A stretch of 38,709 bases of DNA from an uncultured Oscillospiraceae bacterium (GCA_904395865.1 CAJFNY010000006.1:1-38709), one strand, 5' to 3'. Positions 9,280 through 17,912 are shown, counted from the stretch's first letter. A program made the numbers and translations. Notes: generated from the letters alone by a model not told the origin.

Positions 9280-10119
9280 CTACGCATTCCGGAAAAACTT
9301 TTTCGCCGTCCGGAGGTTCAGCTTCCCCTCCGCCGACAGGCGGCAGAGGACGCCGCCGTAGAACAGGATGCACATGCAGATATACAGCCACAGCATGGCC
9401 AGCACCAGCGTCGTCATGCTGCCGTAGAAGTACGAGGTCCGGCCGTACGAGACGTAGATGGAGAACAGGTACGAGAACACCAGCCAGCCCGCGGCCGTGG
9501 CGGCCGCCGGCGGGAACACGTCCCGCAGCCGCAGGTGACGGGCCGGGAAGAAGGCGAAGATCAGCGTGAAGAGCAGCGTCAGCATGGCCATGGTCAGGAC
9601 GGTCCGCTGGTGCACCAGGGACGCCGCGGCGTTCAGCAGCCAGGCGTCGCGCCGCGCCGCCAGGTCCAGCAGCGTCTCGCCGAACACCTGGAGGCCCAGG
9701 GTCACGAACAGGGCGATGATGAGCAGGAACGTGTAAAAGAGGGCCGTCAGCCGGCGGCGCACGTAGCTGCGGTGCTCGTCGGCGCCGAGGATGGCGCTGA
9801 GGCCGTTGAGGATGCCGAACACGCCCCGGGAGGCCGACCACAGGGCCACGATCACCGTCACCGACACGACGGCCGCCAGGGGCGTGGTATACAGCTCCCG
9901 GAGGAAGCCCTCGGCCATCCCCATCAGGGCGGCGGGCAGCACCCGCTCCAGCATATCCAGCAGGTCCTGGAGGGTCAGCGGCAGGTAGCGCAGCAGCGTC
10001 AGCACCAGCGTCAGCAGCGGCACCACCGACAGAATGATGAAGAACGACGCGCCGGCTGCCAGCATCGACACGTGGTACCGGTGCAGATACTGCGCGGCGG
10101 CCCGAAGCTTTCGGATCAC
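9280..10119 (-). CDS. YihY/BrkB family inner membrane protein
   Basis: YHVSMLAAGASFFIILSVVPLL...multi-TM...TSYFYGSMTTLVLAMLWLYICMCILFYGG. Confidence 0.92.
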   Translation of the reverse strand: MIRKLRAAAQYLHRYHVSMLAAGASFFIILSVVPLLTLVLTLLRYLPLTLQDLLDMLERVLPAALMGMAEGFLRELYTTPLAAVVSVTVIVALWSASRGVFGILNGLSAILGADEHRSYVRRRLTALFYTFLLIIALFVTLGLQVFGETLLDLAARRDAWLLNAAASLVHQRTVLTMAMLTLLFTLIFAFFPARHLRLRDVFPPAAATAAGWLVFSYLFSIYVSYGRTSYFYGSMTTLVLAMLWLYICMCILFYGGVLCRLSAEGKLNLRTAKKFFRNA

Positions 10120-10233
10120 GGCGGCCTCCTTTCCCGTGGAAGCGGGTTTTTCGTATTATATCCGATTTCCGGCCGGGGCGCAAGGGCGTCCCCAGACAGC
10201 ATATCCCGCCGCGGCGCATTTCATGAACGAAAA

Positions 10234-10260
10234 GCGCCGCCCCGGCGTGCGGGGCGGCGC
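10234..10260 (-). terminator. Intrinsic terminator downstream of thiT
   Basis: GCGCCGCCCCG..CGGGGCGGCGC with TTTT on the minus strand. Confidence 0.75.
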
Positions 10261-10285
10261 GGAGACGGCCGGAGCGCTGCCCGCT

Positions 10286-10843
10286 CTACGGCGTCGGGGC
10301 CAGGTAGCGGCGCAGCGCCGTCCGGCGCATCAGGAAAAAGACGACCCAGACGATCAGCAGATTGAGCACCGCGTAGAAGCCGTTGTAAAGCGCCGAGTAA
10401 AACCACGGCGTCGTCATCGTCATGCCGAAGAACTCCTCCGGCATCTGGCTGGCCCAGAGGGTGGCGCCGGCCAGATAGTTGAACACGAACCGGCCGGCCG
10501 TGCCCACCAGGCCGCCCCAGTAGCAGCCGCCCTTCCACTTCCAGCACAGGCCGCCCAGGCCCAGGGCCGTGAAGGCCAGCAGATAGTCCATCAGCATGCT
10601 CTGCCAGCCCCAGGCGTACGCCCCGTCCAGCATCAGCTGCAGCACCGCGTACGCCGCCGACATCAGCAGCGACGGTCCCGGCCCCCACCGGACGCAGTAG
10701 AAGAAAATCGGGATCAGCCCCGGCGAGACGGATCCGCCCTGGGGCAGCTCATACAGCTTGAGGTAGCTGAGAACCTGCGCCAGAGCCACCATCAGCGCTC
10801 CCTCGCAGATGGCCCGCAGAGCACGGTGCGCATTTCGTTTCAT
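10286..10843 (-). CDS. thiT: Energy-coupled thiamine transporter ThiT
   Basis: Multi-TM; LSYLKLYELPQGGSVSPGLIPIFFYCVRWGPGPSLL; preceded by a TPP riboswitch. Confidence 0.9.
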   Translation of the reverse strand: MKRNAHRALRAICEGALMVALAQVLSYLKLYELPQGGSVSPGLIPIFFYCVRWGPGPSLLMSAAYAVLQLMLDGAYAWGWQSMLMDYLLAFTALGLGGLCWKWKGGCYWGGLVGTAGRFVFNYLAGATLWASQMPEEFFGMTMTTPWFYSALYNGFYAVLNLLIVWVVFFLMRRTALRRYLAPTP

Positions 10844-10870
10844 TCTGGAATCGACTCCTTTCCGATACGG

Positions 10871-10910
10871 AAAACGCCGCACTGCACAAGCCCTTCTCAT
10901 GCAGTGCGGC
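10871..10910 (-). terminator. Riboswitch-associated intrinsic terminator
   Basis: Minus strand GCCGCACTGCA-tgagaagggcttg-TGCAGTGCGGC-GTTTT between the TPP aptamer and the thiT SD. Confidence 0.8.
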
Positions 10911-10932
10911 AGAGTCTGCTCCAGTCCTTTTT

Positions 10933-11012
10933 CCCTACGCCGGCATGATCCGTCAGGTTCACGGGTCTGGGCTGCCATCCGCCCACTCTCAGCCGGCCTG
11001 CGCCGACTCCCC
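10933..11012 (-). ncRNA. TPP riboswitch (THI element)
   Basis: Minus strand GGGGAGTCGGCGCAGGCCGGCTGAGAGTGGGCGGATGGCAGCCCAGACCCGTGAACCTGACGGATCATGCCGGCGTAGGG: CUGAGA and ACCC..GAACCUGA..AUGCCGGCG cores. Confidence 0.93.
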
Positions 11013-11099
11013 GAAAAGGCTTCCGCCGCCCGCCGGTGAAAGATTCCGCCGGGACGTGCGGCATTTCCGTTTTCATTTTATGGCATCCGGGCCGGAAAG

Positions 11100-11852
11100 T
11101 CAAGCTCCGTCCTGCGCCCGCTGCCGCAGGCAGCGCTCCGTCAGCGCCAGCTGCTCCGGCGTGTTGACGCCGAGGATCTGCTCGTTCAGCGTCTCCCGGC
11201 GGACCTTCACCAGCCCGCCGGCCGCCTGGATCAGCGCCGGCACGTCGGTCAGATAGTACTCGTGCTGGGCGTTGTCGCACCGCAGCCGGTCCAGCGCCGC
11301 CAGCAGCCACGGGCACTCGAAGGCGTAGATGCCCACGTTCAGGTCCCGGACGGCCTTCTGCTCCGGCGTGCAGTCCCGGTCCTCCACGACGGCCACGAAG
11401 TTGTCGTCCCCGTCCGTCAGGACGCGGCCGTACGGCAGGTCCTCCTCACACGTGCCCGACAGCAGCGTGCACTGGGCCCCCGCGGCCCGGTGGGCCGCCA
11501 GCAGGCGCTCGTACACCTCCCGCCGCAGCAGCGGCATGTCCCCGTAGCACACCAGCACCGTGCCGCCGAAGCCCTCCAGGTGCTTCCGGGCGCAGAGCAC
11601 CGCGTGGCCCGTGCCCAGCTGCGGCTCCTGCAGCGCCGTGGGGTACCCGGGGAACGCCCGCTCCACCAGCTCGTGGAGATACCCCACCACCAGCACCGTG
11701 TCCGCCCGGGGCACGAAGGCCAGCTGGTCCAGCACGTGGGCCAGCAGCGGGCGGCCGCACGCCTCCCGCAGCACCTTCGGCAGGTGATGCTCCTCCGACT
11801 GCATCCGCGTCCCCTTGCCGGCGGCCAGGACGACGGCCTTGATCTCATCCAT
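11100..11852 (-). CDS. GlmU N-terminal-domain-like nucleotidyltransferase (no LbH acetyltransferase domain)
   Basis: VVLAAGKGTRM..LPKVL...EPQLGTGHAVLCA...CYGDMPLLR; 250 aa only. Confidence 0.88.
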   Translation of the reverse strand: MDEIKAVVLAAGKGTRMQSEEHHLPKVLREACGRPLLAHVLDQLAFVPRADTVLVVGYLHELVERAFPGYPTALQEPQLGTGHAVLCARKHLEGFGGTVLVCYGDMPLLRREVYERLLAAHRAAGAQCTLLSGTCEEDLPYGRVLTDGDDNFVAVVEDRDCTPEQKAVRDLNVGIYAFECPWLLAALDRLRCDNAQHEYYLTDVPALIQAAGGLVKVRRETLNEQILGVNTPEQLALTERCLRQRAQDGA

Positions 11853-11864
11853 GGCTTCCCTCCG

Positions 11865-12092
11865 TCACTCCGCTTCCTCCACCAGGCGGACCAGCTCCGC
11901 CACGGTCATGCGCTCCAGCGGGAGCTCGTCCGGCACGGTGACGCCGAACTCCCCCTCCAGGGCCAGGAGCACGTCTCCCAGCTCTCCTGCGCCGCACTCC
12001 AAATCTTCCAGGATGATCGTGTCCGGCGTCACGCGCTCCGGCTCGCAGCCGAGGCACTGGACGATCATCTCCCGGATGGTCTCGAATACCAT
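11865..12092 (-). CDS. Acyl carrier protein-like protein lacking the phosphopantetheine Ser
   Basis: MVFETIREMIVQCLGCEPERVTPDTIILEDLECGAGELGDVLLALEGEFGVTVPDELPLERMTVAELVRLVEEAE; ACP pattern with DSL replaced by GAG. Confidence 0.8.
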   Translation of the reverse strand: MVFETIREMIVQCLGCEPERVTPDTIILEDLECGAGELGDVLLALEGEFGVTVPDELPLERMTVAELVRLVEEAE

Positions 12093-12204
12093 GCAATCGC
12101 TCCTTCGCGCTCAGTCGCCCGGGCACGGCCCGGGACAGTCTCCTGTTAGTATACCAGCTTCCGCGGTCAATGCAACCGGGACCGCGGCGGAATTTCCCCA
12201 AAAA

Positions 12205-13260
12205 TTACCGCCCGGATTTGTCGCTTTTGACGATCCTTCCGGCGCCCAGCACCAGCTCCCCGTCGTAGAGCACCGCCGTCTGCCCGGGCGTCACGGCCCG
12301 CTGGGGGTCGTCGAACGTCAGCACGGCGCCGCCGTCCGCCGGCCGCACCGTGCACGGGGCCGGCCGGGCCGAGTACCGCAGCCGCGCCCGGGCCGGGAAC
12401 GCCGCCGGCGGCGCCTCCCACGGGATCCAGTTCATCTCCGCCACGGTGACGCGGTCGGTGTACAGCCCCTCCGGGCCGCCCACCACCACGTCGGGCCGCG
12501 GCTTGGCCAGCACGTACTGCCGCGCCGGGCCCGAAAGGCCCAGCCCCCGCCGCTGGCCGATGGTGTACGCCTCGTAGCCCCGGTGGGGGCCCAGGTCGGC
12601 GCCGGACGCGTCCCGGAAGCGGCCGGGCTGCGGCGTCAGGCCCCACCGCTCCAGGAAGGCCAGGTAGTCCCCGTCGGGCACGAAGCAGATGTCCTGGGAG
12701 TCCTTCTTCCCCTGCTGCTCCGCCAGGCCGAAGGCCGCGGCCAGCGCCCGGACCTCCGCCTTCGTCAGCTCCCCCAGGGGCAGCACGGTCCGGGCCAGCT
12801 GGGCCTGGGTCAGCACGGCCAGCATGTACGACTGGTCCTTGGCCGCGTCCCGGGCGGTCTTCAGCACGTATCGGCCGGAGGCCGCGTCCCGCTCCACGCG
12901 GGCGTAGTGGCCGGTGGCCACGCCGTCGTAGCCCAGGGCCAGGGCCTCGTCCAGGAAGCGGCCGAACTTCATGGCGCGGTTGCAGAAGACGCAGGGGTTG
13001 GGCGTGTCGCCGGCCCGGTACGCCGCGGCGAACGGGGCGATGACAGCCTCGTCGAAGGCCGCGGCCCAGCGGAAGCAGTGGAACGGGAGCCCCAGCCGCC
13101 GGGCGGCGGCCGCGGCGTCGCCGGCCTCGCCCTCGCCGCCGGGGCGCAGGAGCATGGTGGCGCCGCCCACGGTGAAGCCCCGCTCCCGCAGCAGCGCGGC
13201 GGCCACGGCGCTGTCCACGCCGCCGGACAGCGCCGTGAGAATCTTTTTCAATGGCATCAC
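12205..13260 (-). CDS. mnmA: tRNA-specific 2-thiouridylase MnmA
   Basis: LSGGVDSAVAAALL...NPCVFCNRAMKF...DGVATGHYARV...KDQSYML...KKDSQDICF. Confidence 0.95.
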   Translation of the reverse strand: MMPLKKILTALSGGVDSAVAAALLRERGFTVGGATMLLRPGGEGEAGDAAAAARRLGLPFHCFRWAAAFDEAVIAPFAAAYRAGDTPNPCVFCNRAMKFGRFLDEALALGYDGVATGHYARVERDAASGRYVLKTARDAAKDQSYMLAVLTQAQLARTVLPLGELTKAEVRALAAAFGLAEQQGKKDSQDICFVPDGDYLAFLERWGLTPQPGRFRDASGADLGPHRGYEAYTIGQRRGLGLSGPARQYVLAKPRPDVVVGGPEGLYTDRVTVAEMNWIPWEAPPAAFPARARLRYSARPAPCTVRPADGGAVLTFDDPQRAVTPGQTAVLYDGELVLGAGRIVKSDKSGR

Positions 13261-13364
13261 ATCCTGCCGTCATCATATCCAATGGAAACTTTTTTTGCAA
13301 CCCCCCTTTGCAAAGTGCGGCGCGTTTGTGGTATCCTAGTCTTACCATGAAAGGAGGACGCCCC

Positions 13365-13592
13365 ATGAAAGAGTACGAGGTCATGCGTGAAATCTACAAC
13401 AGCTGCGCCGGCAAGTGGGAGCTGGACAACGCGTTCACCCGGGAGATCGAGACCGACGACATCGAAAAGGAGCTGGCCGCCTGGTACAGCGGCAAGCTGC
13501 CGCCCCACCAGGTGGACACCCGCCCCGACGGCACCATCATCTACACCCTGGACCCGCCCACCCGGGAGCGGTACTTCTTCTCGGAGTTCTGA
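13365..13592 (+). CDS. Small conserved-looking hypothetical protein (75 aa)
   Basis: ATG 13365 with AAAGGAGG SD; followed by a strong hairpin. Confidence 0.75.
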   Translation: MKEYEVMREIYNSCAGKWELDNAFTREIETDDIEKELAAWYSGKLPPHQVDTRPDGTIIYTLDPPTRERYFFSEF

Positions 13593-13600
13593 CCACATCC

Positions 13601-13632
13601 CAGGGGCCCGCGCCGCCGGCGCGGGCCCCTGG
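13601..13632 (+). terminator. Intrinsic terminator-like hairpin
   Basis: CAGGGGCCCGCGCC-gcc-GGCGCGGGCCCCTG. Confidence 0.65.
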
Positions 13633-13707
13633 CCGCTCCCCGCCGGTCCGGTTTGCACAAAATCTCCGGCGGATTTTGGGCACCCGGCCGAATTTTTCGG
13701 AAACCCC

Positions 13708-13736
13708 TTGACGCCTCCGGTGCCGCCGCCTATGCT
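13708..13736 (+). promoter_or_regulatory. Sigma70-type promoter
   Basis: TTGACG-17 bp-TATGCT upstream of the GTG at 13775. Confidence 0.7.
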
Positions 13737-13774
13737 GGAATCGAAAGAGTATCCGCACCGAAGGGGGTGCCTCT

Positions 13775-14278
13775 GTGAAGAACTGGAAACGCGTCTGGCT
13801 GGTCACAGTCATCGCGGAGACGGCCGTCATCGCGGTGCTGGCGGCGCTTCTGCTGGCCCGGCCGGCAGAGGACACGCCGCAGCGGGACCTGCAGATGCGC
13901 ATGTCCCCGGCCACCCGTGTGGAGTACCGCCAGGCGGGCGAGACGTTCTCCATGGTCGACTGGACGGCGAACCCGTTCCTGGGCAGCGCCTTCTGCCGGG
14001 AGCAGCTGGCCATGCAGGCGCTGCAGGCGGCGGACGGGGCCATCGACACATCCCAGTGGGTCTTCCGGATCACGTACCACCTGGACGAGGTGTCGGCCAA
14101 CGTCCCGGAGATCGTCTGCCTGGTGGGCGACGGCTGGGAATCGGTGGACGGCGACGTGTACGTGTTCCCCACAGAGGCGGAGGGCCGGGCGTGGCTGCGC
14201 ACCCTGTCCGGCGTCTGCAGCGGCCTGGCCCGGACGAATCTCGTCGAGAACTGGCCGGAGGCCGGGCCGCCGGAATGA
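13775..14278 (+). CDS. Single-pass membrane-anchored hypothetical protein
   Basis: N-terminal TM VWLVTVIAETAVIAVLAALLLA; SD AAGGGGGTG. Confidence 0.7.
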   Translation: MKNWKRVWLVTVIAETAVIAVLAALLLARPAEDTPQRDLQMRMSPATRVEYRQAGETFSMVDWTANPFLGSAFCREQLAMQALQAADGAIDTSQWVFRITYHLDEVSANVPEIVCLVGDGWESVDGDVYVFPTEAEGRAWLRTLSGVCSGLARTNLVENWPEAGPPE

Positions 14279-14324
14279 AATAAGCGCCGCGGCTCCGGCG
14301 CGGCGCACATGGGAAGGGTTCTGC

Positions 14325-14864
14325 ATGAAGCGCATTCCGAAGGCCGTCTGGCTGCCGGCTGTCACGCTGCTGTACCTGGCCGCATGGGCCCTGATCCTGC
14401 TGATCCCGTCCCTGGGCCTGCCCGCCGTCCCCGCCGACGGCTGGGCAGAGGCGCTGGAAGCCCACGTGGCGGCGTGCGCCCGGGACGGCGAATTCGGCGC
14501 CGCGTTCGACGATCCGGCCTCCGTGACCGGCTCCGTCCGGGAGTGGTACGACGGCGGCGGCTTTCGGGTCGTCCTGGGCACCGTCACCACGGACCGGGAC
14601 ACGGCGCCGTTCCAGGTGCTGCTCCGGCGGCTCCCCTTCAGCGGGCGATACGTCTGCCTGCCCCGGTACCACGGCAGCGGCGCCCCGTCCGCCCGGCTGT
14701 CGGGCGTCGACTGGTGGCTGGGCACGTACGACATCGACCTGCAGGCCAACGGTCTCGCCGTCACCGGCCTGCCGCGGGCCCTCCCGGTGTTCGTGGCGGT
14801 CCACGCGCTCGTCACGGCCGTCTGGCTCTGGCGCCGGCGGGCGCCGAAGCCGGCCCCCGCCTGA
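14325..14864 (+). CDS. Two-TM hypothetical protein, paralog 1
   Basis: Shares DPASV..DGGGFRVV.GTVTTDRD..PFQ.LLRR.P...Y.C and GVDWWLGTYDI with 14938-15522. Confidence 0.8.
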   Translation: MKRIPKAVWLPAVTLLYLAAWALILLIPSLGLPAVPADGWAEALEAHVAACARDGEFGAAFDDPASVTGSVREWYDGGGFRVVLGTVTTDRDTAPFQVLLRRLPFSGRYVCLPRYHGSGAPSARLSGVDWWLGTYDIDLQANGLAVTGLPRALPVFVAVHALVTAVWLWRRRAPKPAPA

Positions 14865-14937
14865 CCGCCGTCCGGCGGAAGCTTCCGGAGCCACACAGCC
14901 GCGGCGGGCCCAGAATGGTTTGGAGGATGTGACGCCC

Positions 14938-15522
14938 ATGTCTCGGAAGCCGGTGCCGTCCGGCACACCGCAGCCGGCCCTTCGCCGCGTGAAGCGTTTT
15001 CTCCTGCCGGCCCTGGGCGCCGCTGTGTTTTGGGCCGTGTTCTGCATGATCCCGTATCTGTTCGCGCCGTCCATGGCGGCCGACGGCTGGCAGGCCGCGG
15101 CGGAGGCCCACGCGGCAGACGCCGTCCGGGATGGGGAGCTGCCGGTGGCATACGGCGACCCGGCATCCGTCGTCTGCCGCGTCACCCGCGTCCTGGACGG
15201 CGGCGGCTTCCGGGTCGTCCGGGGCACCGTCACCACGGACCGGGACGCCTCGCCCTTCCAGCTGCTGCTGCGCCGCCAGCCCCTGGGCCTGCGGTACATC
15301 TGCCTCTGCCACTGGCACGCCGACCAGCCCGTCACCCGGCTGGGCGGCGTCGACTGGTGGCTGGGCACGTACGACATCGCCCGGGACGCCGGCGGCCTGA
15401 CGGTGACGGGCCAGCCCCGCGGGCTGGTGCTGCTGCTCCTCCTGGAGGGAGCGGTGGGCGTCCTCCTGCGGCTCCGTCGGAAAGCGGACGGCGCGGCAGC
15501 CCCGCCGCAGGAAAACCCATAA
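14938..15522 (+). CDS. Two-TM hypothetical protein, paralog 2
   Basis: Tandem paralog of 14325-14864; N- and C-terminal TM segments. Confidence 0.8.
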   Translation: MSRKPVPSGTPQPALRRVKRFLLPALGAAVFWAVFCMIPYLFAPSMAADGWQAAAEAHAADAVRDGELPVAYGDPASVVCRVTRVLDGGGFRVVRGTVTTDRDASPFQLLLRRQPLGLRYICLCHWHADQPVTRLGGVDWWLGTYDIARDAGGLTVTGQPRGLVLLLLLEGAVGVLLRLRRKADGAAAPPQENP

Positions 15523-15533
15523 CGACACAGAGG

Positions 15534-15557
15534 GCCGGCATGCAGGCGCATGCCGGC
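15534..15557. terminator. Hairpin next to solo repeat module C
   Basis: GCCGGCATGC-aggc-GCATGCCGGC. Confidence 0.55.
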
Positions 15558-15561
15558 TCCG

Positions 15562-15597
15562 CTTGTCAAAAAAGTCTCTGGCGAGAGTTTTTTGGCA
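15562..15597 (+). repeat. Solo copy (C) of the CTTGTCAAAAAA hairpin module
   Basis: CTTGTCAAAAAAGTCTCTGGCGAGAGTTTTTTGGCAA matches the left module of copies B and D. Confidence 0.85.
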
Positions 15598-15610
15598 ATC
15601 GCATCGTCGC

Positions 15611-15805
15611 TCACCGCGGCGGCGTGAACAGGCCGTCCACCGACGTCTCCAGCACCGCGGCCAGGCGGAAGGCCAGGGACAGGGTCGGGTCGTACTTGTC
15701 GTTCTCGATGGCGTTGATCGTCTGGCGCGTCACGCCGCAGCGCTTCGCCAGCTCCTCCTGGGAGAGCTTCAGGGCCTTGCGCCGCTCCCGAATCCGGCTC
15801 TCCAT
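15611..15805 (-). CDS. XRE/Cro-family HTH regulator
   Basis: RIRERRKALKLSQEELAKRCGVTRQTINAIENDKYDPTLSLAFRLA. Confidence 0.92.
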   Translation of the reverse strand: MESRIRERRKALKLSQEELAKRCGVTRQTINAIENDKYDPTLSLAFRLAAVLETSVDGLFTPPR

Positions 15806-15806
15806 G

Positions 15807-16097
15807 TCAGCCCCCGAGCTTCTTCCGGAAGTACAAAAGCGCGCCGCAGTACAGGATCGCCACCACCTCCAGATGGATCAGCGGGTTGATGGCCATGGGC
15901 TGCGACCGGATCAGGTTTTCCGCCACCTCCAGCACCAGCCCGCCGGTCGTCCCCAGCAGCGTCCACGCGCTGGCCTTCCACACCACCACCTGGCTCCGCT
16001 CGTCCCCCGGACGCAGCAGCGTCACCAGCATCACCAGGTCCACCACCGCAAACACCGCCAGCACGCCGCCCAGAAACACCATCGCCCCGATCGGCAT
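15807..16097 (-). CDS. Small membrane protein co-transcribed with the XRE regulator
   Basis: MPIGAMVFLGGVLAVFAVVDLVMLV...LEVVAILYCGALLYFRKKLGG; SD GGAGGG. Confidence 0.8.
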   Translation of the reverse strand: MPIGAMVFLGGVLAVFAVVDLVMLVTLLRPGDERSQVVVWKASAWTLLGTTGGLVLEVAENLIRSQPMAINPLIHLEVVAILYCGALLYFRKKLGG

Positions 16098-16107
16098 GGG
16101 AATCCCT

Positions 16108-16169
16108 CCTTCAAAATGACAAATGTTTTTGACATTTTGAAGGATACCACAGGTCGCCAAATATGTCAA
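16108..16169 (-). promoter_or_regulatory. Promoter plus operator-like inverted repeat for the membrane protein/XRE operon
   Basis: Minus strand TTGACA-17 bp-TATCCT followed by CCTTCAAAATG..CATTTTGAAGG. Confidence 0.8.
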
Positions 16170-16184
16170 GACTTTTTTACAGTT

Positions 16185-17189
16185 TCACACGACGCTCCGG
16201 TAGAACCGCAGGGTGAACACGGCGCCGCCGCGGCGGCCGTTGGCGGCGGAGAGGGTGCCGTTCTCCAGGGCGGCGATCTGCCGGGCCAGGGCCAGGCCGA
16301 TGCCGATGGCCGCGCCGCCGGCGCCGCGGCCCTTGTAGAACCGCTCGAACACGCGGGGCAGGTCCTCCGGTGCGAAGCCGGGCCCCGTGTCCGAGACGGT
16401 CAGCTCCGTGAAGATCGGCGTCTCCCGGACGGCCACGGCGATTTCGCCGCCGGGCGGCGTGTGCTCCACGCAGTTCTTCAGCACGTTCCCCAGGGCCTCG
16501 GCCGACCAGGCCATGTCGCCCAGGAACGTCTCGCCGCCGGCGGCGCGGACCGTCATGGTCTGACCCCGCAGCTCCATGGGCACGGCCAGCGGCTCCGCCG
16601 CCCGGCGGATCAGCTCCGCCACGTCCACCGGCTCCCGGGCCAGCTCCACGGCCCCGGCGTCCAGGCGCGAGAGCTTCAGCAGCGCCTCCACCTGCCACGC
16701 CAGCCGGTCCAGCAGGCCGCGGAGCTCCCGAGCCAACTGCCGCCGGCGGTCCTCCGGCAGGTCCTCGGCCCGCAGCAGCTCGGCCACCAGCTGCAGCGAC
16801 GTCAGCGGCGTCCGCAGCTGGTGGGACAGGTCGGCCATGGCGTCGGCCAGGAAGCGCTTGTCCCGGCCCAGGGCGTCGGCCTGCTCCTGGAGCCGGGCCG
16901 TCAGCTTGGCCAGCTGGCTGCGGAGGATGGCCAGCTCCCCCTCCCGGAAGCGCCCCAGGTCCGCCGGCGCGCCGTGGAGCATGGTGTCCAGCTCCCGGCT
17001 CAGGTCGGCCATCTGCCGGTACCGCCGGCGGAGGCCGGCCAGGTGCAGGGCCGTAAAGACGGCGCCGGCCGCCAGCACGGCCAGCCCCGCCCTGGGCTCC
17101 CACACGGCGGCCGCCCCTGCCAGCACGGCAGTCGCCGCCGCCCAGCGCAGGAGCCCGCGCCGGACCTCGGGGTTGCGCAGCAGGCTCAT
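16185..17189 (-). CDS. Sensor histidine kinase
   Basis: DLSHQLRTPLTSL H-box, NCVEHTPPGGEI N-box, DTGPGF G-box. Confidence 0.93.
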   Translation of the reverse strand: MSLLRNPEVRRGLLRWAAATAVLAGAAAVWEPRAGLAVLAAGAVFTALHLAGLRRRYRQMADLSRELDTMLHGAPADLGRFREGELAILRSQLAKLTARLQEQADALGRDKRFLADAMADLSHQLRTPLTSLQLVAELLRAEDLPEDRRRQLARELRGLLDRLAWQVEALLKLSRLDAGAVELAREPVDVAELIRRAAEPLAVPMELRGQTMTVRAAGGETFLGDMAWSAEALGNVLKNCVEHTPPGGEIAVAVRETPIFTELTVSDTGPGFAPEDLPRVFERFYKGRGAGGAAIGIGLALARQIAALENGTLSAANGRRGGAVFTLRFYRSVV

Positions 17190-17854
17190 GGGGCGTCCTC
17201 CAGCCGGTAGCCCAGGCCGCGGACCGTCTGCAGCAGGGCCGGGCGCTGCGGGTCGTCCTCGATCTTCTCCCGCAGGCGCTTGATGTAGACGGTCAGCGTA
17301 TTGTCGTTGACGAAGTCGCCGCCGGAGTCCCAGATCTCCTCCAGCAGCCGGGTACGGCTGAGCACCGCGCCGCGGTTCTGCAGGAACAGCAGCAGCAGCC
17401 GGTACTCCAGAGCCGACAGGGCCAGGGGCCGGCCGCGCAGCAGGATCTCGCCGCGGACGGCGTCGGCCGTCAGGGGGCCGCACGTCAGCGTGCCGCCGCG
17501 GCCGGCACGGCGCAGGACGCTGCGGATCCGCGAAGCCAGCTCCCGGGGGCGGAAGGGCTTCGGCACGTAGTCGTCGGCCCCGGCGTCGAAGCCCCGGAGG
17601 ACGCTGGCCTCGTCCCCCGAGGCCGTCAGGAAGATCACGGGCACGTCGCCGCCGCGGCGCAGGGCGCGGCAGACGTCCAGGCCGCTGCCGTCGGGCAGGG
17701 CCACGTCCAGCAGCGCCAGGTCCCACGGCCCCGGCAGGGCCAGGGCCTCGGCGGCCGTGGCGGCCGCGGCCGTCTCGAAGCCCTCCTGGCGCAGGAAGGC
17801 GCAGAGGTTCTCGGCGATGAGCCGGTCGTCCTCCACCAGCAGGATCCGCGTCAC
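17186..17854 (-). CDS. OmpR-family response regulator
   Basis: RILLVEDDRLIAENLCAFL...DLALLDVALPDGSG...winged-helix C-terminus; GTG start. Confidence 0.93.
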   Translation of the reverse strand: MTRILLVEDDRLIAENLCAFLRQEGFETAAAATAAEALALPGPWDLALLDVALPDGSGLDVCRALRRGGDVPVIFLTASGDEASVLRGFDAGADDYVPKPFRPRELASRIRSVLRRAGRGGTLTCGPLTADAVRGEILLRGRPLALSALEYRLLLLFLQNRGAVLSRTRLLEEIWDSGGDFVNDNTLTVYIKRLREKIEDDPQRPALLQTVRGLGYRLEDAP

Positions 17855-17883
17855 CGGCCCCACCTCCTTTCTCAGCTGCCCCC

Positions 17884-17912
17884 ATGATACCAGATCCCGC
17901 CGGCGGAGGCAA
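17884..17912 (-). promoter_or_regulatory. Promoter of the two-component operon
   Basis: Minus strand TTGCCT-17 bp-TATCAT. Confidence 0.6.
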
